The notes under the pieces: generated by a model | The model's input: only the letters and a program-made list of their open reading frames with translations | Database searches by the model: none | What the model was told of the DNA's origin: nothing | Position numbers and translations under genes: made by a program | Shown here: positions 59,567-64,000 of the stretch, piece by piece | How the letters are laid out: every line of letters begins with the position of its first letter | How positions within the stretch are numbered: position 1 is the first letter of the stretch | Source: Bryobacterales bacterium | GTDB lineage: Bacteria > Acidobacteriota > Terriglobia > Bryobacterales > Bryobacteraceae | Assembly: GCA_003167255.1 (NCBI GenBank) | Contig: PMTR01000124.1 | Span: 1 to 64,000, forward strand | Reading direction: 5' to 3' | DNA length: 64,000 nucleotides

Positions 59567-61348
59567 TTAGCGGACCGTCGGAGGACGATAGGAATTTACA
59601 ACCAGGTTCCGCACCTGCTGGCCTCCGCCGCTGTAACGGGGGGTAGCCATGAAGCCGATGCCGGCGCAACCGGAATTCTTTCCCGGCGGCTTCTGCTCTT
59701 CCCACCTGGCGGGAATCGGCACGGTCGAGACGGTCCGGCCACCCTGGTCGAATACGACTCGCTCGCCGTCCAACGATACTTCCAGGGTTTGCCCCAAGCT
59801 GGCGGCCTCGAGGCGGTGAAACGCATCGGCGGCGAATTCGGGACGGGGCGCGGAATAAGCCACCACCTCGGACGGGTTGAGCCGCCGAACGCGGACTACG
59901 CCGCTGGAATCCAGCAGCACCCAATACCCGGCCGAGGTCCCGCCGATGATCCCGTCGCCGGGCCTTGCGGAACGGCTGCGGAAGTAAGGGCCGGCCGCGG
60001 TCAGGCCGTCGCCGTTCTTTGGCACCCGCACGTCCATGCTGAAGGCCAGGTCCTGCCCGATGTCTGTACCCTGGATGCCGGCGATGGGACATTCGCCGGC
60101 GGCCAGGGAAAACTGGACGCCGCCAAAATCGTTTCCCGTTTGAACAATGGAATGAGAACCGATGTCCGTGAGCGGGGCGCCGGCTTCCGGTCCAAGCACG
60201 GGAAAGAAATAACCGGCCTTGCCTCCGGGCAGGGTGACGTCGGCGGACCGGCTGGAACAGCGGTAGAGAGCCTGCAGTTCGGCCGTGCGCACGGCCCGGG
60301 AATAGACCCGGACATCGTCCAGGTCGCCGCGGAATGCGGTCTGGCTGCCGAACGGTCCACCCAGAAGCCACTTCGGATAGTTCCCCGTGTGCGGCGGCAG
60401 CGGCAGCTTGCCGGAGGCGTCAAGCACGCCATCCACAAATATGTGGGCCAGGTTGGTTGGGGGACCTTCATACACGCCGGAGACGAAGTGCCACGCGCCA
60501 TCCAGCAACGATGTACGGCCGCGGACCGCGCCGGCGGCGGCGTCATATCCGAACCCGATCCTGCCGTTTTGCATCAGCATCAAATGGAAGTTTTGCGTTT
60601 CGATAATGCGCGGCGCGCCGTATCGCAAAATATTGGTATCGTCGCCATTGGAAGAGGAAGTTCTGATCCAGGCCGTGATCGTCCGCGGCGCGGAACCCCG
60701 AGGCAGTTGGTTGAGGCGATCCTCACCTTCCAGGTATCCCCCTGTGCCCGCCGGGAAGTGAAGCGCCTTGCCTCGGATTCCCTCTGCCCACTCGGCCTCG
60801 CCCACCAGCCAACCCGCGTTGGCGCCGTTCCGGGAAGAATCCTGCACGCGGCGTCCAGCGCCCTCATCGAAGCGCCACCAGGCGACCTCGTCATAGCGCG
60901 GTTCGGGTTTCGCGCGCGCCGCTAACCAGAAAGCACCGGCGGCGCAAGCGCACAGCGCCGCTACCACCATCACCGCTCCCGTGGGAAACCCGCGCACCGG
61001 AGCGGCCGCCGGCTCTTTGGGCGCTTCCCGGGTGCCCTCCTCGACGTGGCCAATGAATTGGTAACCCGCCTTCGGCGCGGTTCTGATCCAACGGGGGCTG
61101 CCGCGGTCCTCCGCCAGCGCGATGCGGATATCGCTAATGGACCGGAAGAGCGAGTCGTCGGTGGCTGGCGCTCCGTTCCAGATCCGCTCAATCAATTCAT
61201 CCTTCGAGACCACCTGGTCGCGATGCGTCACCAGGTACAGCAGAATATCGAAGACCTTGTGCCGCAGGTAGACCTCGGCGCCCGCACGGTGCAGCGACCG
61301 CTGCGCAGGATCGAGTTCAAAATCTTCGAAGCGGTATACCGTTCTCAT
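59567..61348 (-). CDS. Transmembrane winged-helix regulator with LamG-like outer domains; paralog of 35745-37604
   Basis: MRTVYRFEDFELDPAQRSLHRAGAEVYLRHKVFDILLYLVTHRDQVVSKDELIERIWNGAPATDDSLFRSISDIRIAL; TM; VAWWRFDEGAGRRVQDSSRNGANAGW; GPYFRSRSARPGDGIIGGTSAGYWVLLDSSGVVRVRRLNP shared with the paralog. Confidence 0.87.
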   Translation of the reverse strand: MRTVYRFEDFELDPAQRSLHRAGAEVYLRHKVFDILLYLVTHRDQVVSKDELIERIWNGAPATDDSLFRSISDIRIALAEDRGSPRWIRTAPKAGYQFIGHVEEGTREAPKEPAAAPVRGFPTGAVMVVAALCACAAGAFWLAARAKPEPRYDEVAWWRFDEGAGRRVQDSSRNGANAGWLVGEAEWAEGIRGKALHFPAGTGGYLEGEDRLNQLPRGSAPRTITAWIRTSSSNGDDTNILRYGAPRIIETQNFHLMLMQNGRIGFGYDAAAGAVRGRTSLLDGAWHFVSGVYEGPPTNLAHIFVDGVLDASGKLPLPPHTGNYPKWLLGGPFGSQTAFRGDLDDVRVYSRAVRTAELQALYRCSSRSADVTLPGGKAGYFFPVLGPEAGAPLTDIGSHSIVQTGNDFGGVQFSLAAGECPIAGIQGTDIGQDLAFSMDVRVPKNGDGLTAAGPYFRSRSARPGDGIIGGTSAGYWVLLDSSGVVRVRRLNPSEVVAYSAPRPEFAADAFHRLEAASLGQTLEVSLDGERVVFDQGGRTVSTVPIPARWEEQKPPGKNSGCAGIGFMATPRYSGGGQQVRNLVVNSYRPPTVR

Positions 61349-61449
61349 CCAGGCCCACGTTGAGCGTCTGCCGCCGAACCCTGAGTACGATTGAGCCGGG
61401 ATTTCCGTTTGGGACCCAACTCCTGTTCAGTATACCCTCGGCCGGCGTT

Positions 61450-61605
61450 CTTGACCCGCGAGTTGCGTTTTCTGCACGCCGGCTGAGAGCCGGCGGCAGC
61501 CAGGATTGGCTGCCCCACCGAGCGGCGGAGCCGCAGCCAAAATGGGTGCACGGCCCGAAGCGCCGACAAGAATGTCGGCGTTGCGGGCTTGGAAGCCCGC
61601 TCCAC
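61450..61605. repeat. Cluster of small intergenic hairpins
   Basis: GCCGGCTgagAGCCGGC, GGCAGCCAggaTTGGCTGCC, GCGCCGACAagaaTGTCGGCGT, GGGCTTggAAGCCC in succession. Confidence 0.45.
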
Positions 61606-61647
61606 GAGGGCTGTGAAATCTTCTCGTGCTGCGAAGACTTTAAAGAG

Positions 61648-61842
61648 TTAGCAGAATGCAGAGTATGCCGCAGACCCCTTGATGAAGAGATCGACCGTGA
61701 ACACTGACGCGAGTTTCTCTGCCTGCTCCTTACTAATGGAACGCTTCCCGCCCAGGACTTCTGAAGCCCGGCCGCGGGTGCCGGGCACAGGCAGCAGGTC
61801 CTTGCCTGTTCGTCCGCTCGTCTCCATCAGGTACCGCTCGTG
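61648..61842 (-). pseudogene. HigA-like antitoxin C-terminal remnant
   Basis: Minus strand ERYLMETSGRTGKDLLPVPGTRGRASEVLGGKRSISKEQAEKLASVFTVDLFIKG..*; no N-terminal part. Confidence 0.6.
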
Positions 61843-61858
61843 GCAGCGTCGAGCGCCC

Positions 61859-62287
61859 TCAGATTCCGCTGAGAGTTATTGCAGCACCCACGATGAAAAA
61901 CACCGTTCCCACAATGGGGAACAGGACTAAATTGCCGGGGAGTTTGCGTTCCAGAACCGCGGATGCCGGCTTTTGTGGATCGTAGAAGACGTCCACCTCG
62001 GTGCCCGGCTGATAGCGGGCGAGTTTCGCCTTGGTGGTTCCGGAGCCGGAGCCGCTCAGGCTGACGCGGTTGCCGCGCAGCGTAGCGCCGGCAACCTCAT
62101 AGTCATAGGCTACGCGGACGTCCTCCGAGCCAGGCCCGTTCTCTGTGTCAGGGTGGCGATAGACATCGGATGCGACCACGCGGCCGCGCGTGGACGGCCA
62201 TTGACCGGTGGCCTTGGCCTTCTTTCGCAGAAAGAGCCAGATAGCGAACATCGCCGCGCCAACGAGAATGAATATGGGTCCTAACAT
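61859..62287 (-). CDS. DUF3592 family membrane protein
   Basis: MLGPIFILVGAAMFAIWLFLRKKAKATGQWPSTRGRVVASDVYRH..YQPGTEVDVFYDPQKPASAVLE. Confidence 0.8.
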   Translation of the reverse strand: MLGPIFILVGAAMFAIWLFLRKKAKATGQWPSTRGRVVASDVYRHPDTENGPGSEDVRVAYDYEVAGATLRGNRVSLSGSGSGTTKAKLARYQPGTEVDVFYDPQKPASAVLERKLPGNLVLFPIVGTVFFIVGAAITLSGI

Positions 62288-62547
62288 AGTGATCTCCAGT
62301 TTGAGAAAGCGCGCCGGCTCCCTGCCGGACCGCATTGTGGGCTTTTACGCCGTGCATCAGCGAGGGCGTTTGCGGGCCTTTGCAACTGGCCCAGCGGCCA
62401 CCGCTGTAGTTGGCCGCCGCACCAGGCTTGGGTCACAAGTCCGGAAGCTGTCGTGGATGTGGTTAGCAGCGTCATAAGCAGGGACATTCGTCGAGAACCG
62501 CTATGCCCTCGGCCTCAGCGTTCGGCAATGTCAAAGAGTCCGAATGA

Positions 62548-63237
62548 CTATTTCTCCTTGGTATAGACGCGGCCGTCGATGTTCAGGTTGTCGCCGGGCG
62601 CCGGGAAGATCATGTGCCGCTCGCTCTTGCCGTTCTTGACCAGCATCAGAATGTTGTCCTTGATGTTGTAGGTCCCGGTGGCTTGAGAAGTCTGCGAGCT
62701 GGTAACGCTTGCTCCTTTTACTGCCGATACGGTGTCGAGACCGGTGATGTTTTTCTCCCCATACGTTCCGTCGGATTTGAAGGTGAGGAACGTGGGTGAG
62801 GTGACGGTCACGGCCGACGATGAGGAAGCGGCGAACTTCGAAGAGAAGGGCCGGCTCCAGGAGCCGTTCAGATGCGTACCGGCCGCGTACTTCTGCACGG
62901 GCGTCAGTATGATGTAGTTGAGCTGGATTCCGCCGTTCAGCGTCTGGAACGCCCATTCTTCCGCTTTGCCGTTCCTGTACTTGATGGCCAGTTTGGCGCC
63001 GGATAACGTGTAAGTCCCGCAGACCGCCGGATTCGCCTTGCAGGCGTTCTCGAAATCCTCGGGCGCGATTCCGGTAGTGGGCAATCCCTGCAGCACTCGA
63101 CCGTCGCCGAGGAACCACCAGTACACCTCGGCAAAGCCGCGCATGTTGTCGAGGCCAAAGTAAAGGTTGTTCAAGGTAGCCGCAGCGGCCGGGAGGGATC
63201 CGAGCAGCAGAAAAATCAAGGCTAGGTTCTTTCGCAT
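62548..63237 (-). CDS. Secreted hypothetical protein
   Basis: Signal peptide MRKNLALIFLLLGSLPAAAA; start follows AATGCGAAA. Confidence 0.65.
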   Translation of the reverse strand: MRKNLALIFLLLGSLPAAAATLNNLYFGLDNMRGFAEVYWWFLGDGRVLQGLPTTGIAPEDFENACKANPAVCGTYTLSGAKLAIKYRNGKAEEWAFQTLNGGIQLNYIILTPVQKYAAGTHLNGSWSRPFSSKFAASSSSAVTVTSPTFLTFKSDGTYGEKNITGLDTVSAVKGASVTSSQTSQATGTYNIKDNILMLVKNGKSERHMIFPAPGDNLNIDGRVYTKEK

Positions 63238-63433
63238 TGTATTGTCCTCGTTATGTGGTTCCGCGGAAAACGCGAATCCCGGATGCGCCGATGGTGCGTG
63301 ATAGATAGTCGGCGGAAATGAGAACTTTGTGACAGGCCTCGTGAAAGATCTACGGAATTGGGGTTTGCCCCACTCAGGGTGGCCAGCCGGGTGTATAATC
63401 GCGTATCCCGCAGGTCGAGAGGGGAAAACTGTC

Positions 63434-64000
63434 ATGAATTCCCGCCGCGAGTTTTTGAGCTTCCTGGCGGCCAGTCCCTTGGCGCTGGCGCAGTCCGACG
63501 GGATTACCGATCCGAAGGCCGCGCTGAGCGTGATGGATTTCGAGGAAGCCGCGCGGCGTCGAGTGCCCATCGCGCACTTCGCGTACATCGCCACGGGGGT
63601 GGACGATGACGCGACGCTCAAGGCCAATCGCGAGGGCTTCAAAAAGATCCAGTTGCGGCCGCGGCGGCTGGTGGATGTGAGCAAGGTGGATTCTTCCGTC
63701 GACTTGTTCGGAACCAGGTGGCCATCGCCCATCTACATCTGTCCGTGCGGAAGCCAAAGAGCGTTTCACGCCGACGGCGAACTGGCGACAGCGCGGGCGG
63801 CGCGGGCGCAGAACGCGCTGCAAATGCTCTCCACCGTCTCGTCCACCCCGGTGGAGGCGGTGGCCGAAGCTTTGGGACGGCCGCCCTGGTATCAGCTTTA
63901 CGCACCGAACCAATGGGATGGAGTCCAGAAGCTGGTGCGCCGGGTGGAGGCCGCCGGCTGCCCGGTACTGGTGCTCACCGTGGATCAGAACGCCGGCCGG
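63434..64000 (+). CDS. FMN-dependent alpha-hydroxy-acid dehydrogenase (LldD-like), truncated by window edge
   Basis: MNSRREFLSFLAASPLALAQSDGITDPKAALSVMDFEEAARRRVPIAHFAYIATGVDDDATLKANREGFKKIQLRPRRLVDVSKVDSSVDLFGTRWPSPIYICPCGSQRAFHADGELATARAA..; RR leader suggests export. Confidence 0.85.
   Translation, partial: MNSRREFLSFLAASPLALAQSDGITDPKAALSVMDFEEAARRRVPIAHFAYIATGVDDDATLKANREGFKKIQLRPRRLVDVSKVDSSVDLFGTRWPSPIYICPCGSQRAFHADGELATARAARAQNALQMLSTVSSTPVEAVAEALGRPPWYQLYAPNQWDGVQKLVRRVEAAGCPVLVLTVDQNAGR

Overview
The window is high-GC bacterial chromosome. Exported Oar-like TonB receptors, Gly/Arg-rich exported proteins and mid-protein segments resembling the 'Solibacter uncharacterised C-terminal domain' (TIGR03437-like) suggest Acidobacteriota, Solibacter/Bryobacter type; this is an inference by eye. 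Main blocks: (1) 0.9-9.3 kb, an iron/oxidative-stress island (bacterioferritin, Fur/PerR regulator, di-haem peroxidase-like cytochrome, TonB receptor, FTR1 permease) with internal duplications and a shared 7-1-7 palindrome upstream of three genes. (2) 10.4-14.6 kb, a receiver protein and a large hybrid histidine kinase. (3) 15.5-20.6 kb, a group 3b-like NAD(P)-linked [NiFe]-hydrogenase operon with a stand-alone cyclic-nucleotide-binding-domain protein and a maturation protease. It is followed by a seven-CXXCH TPR cytochrome. (4) A second TonB receptor and secreted proteins. (5) 32.5-34.1 kb, a small stress/envelope cluster (BON, CsbD, DUF3309-like, DUF2934-like). (6) 34-35.3 kb, a mobile-element graveyard. 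(7) Two paralogous modules (35.7-43.5 and 53.3-61.3 kb), each pairing a giant exported ASH/Ig-repeat protein carrying a metzincin or pseudo-metzincin motif with a transmembrane winged-helix regulator that has LamG/concanavalin-like outer domains. (8) 44.6-50.0 kb, a translationally coupled non-canonical Hsp70 operon. A dispersed repeat family with inverted ends, tRNA-Pro-like internal sequence and associated REP-like hairpins recurs through the window. All family names are from reading the sequence by eye; no database search was run.
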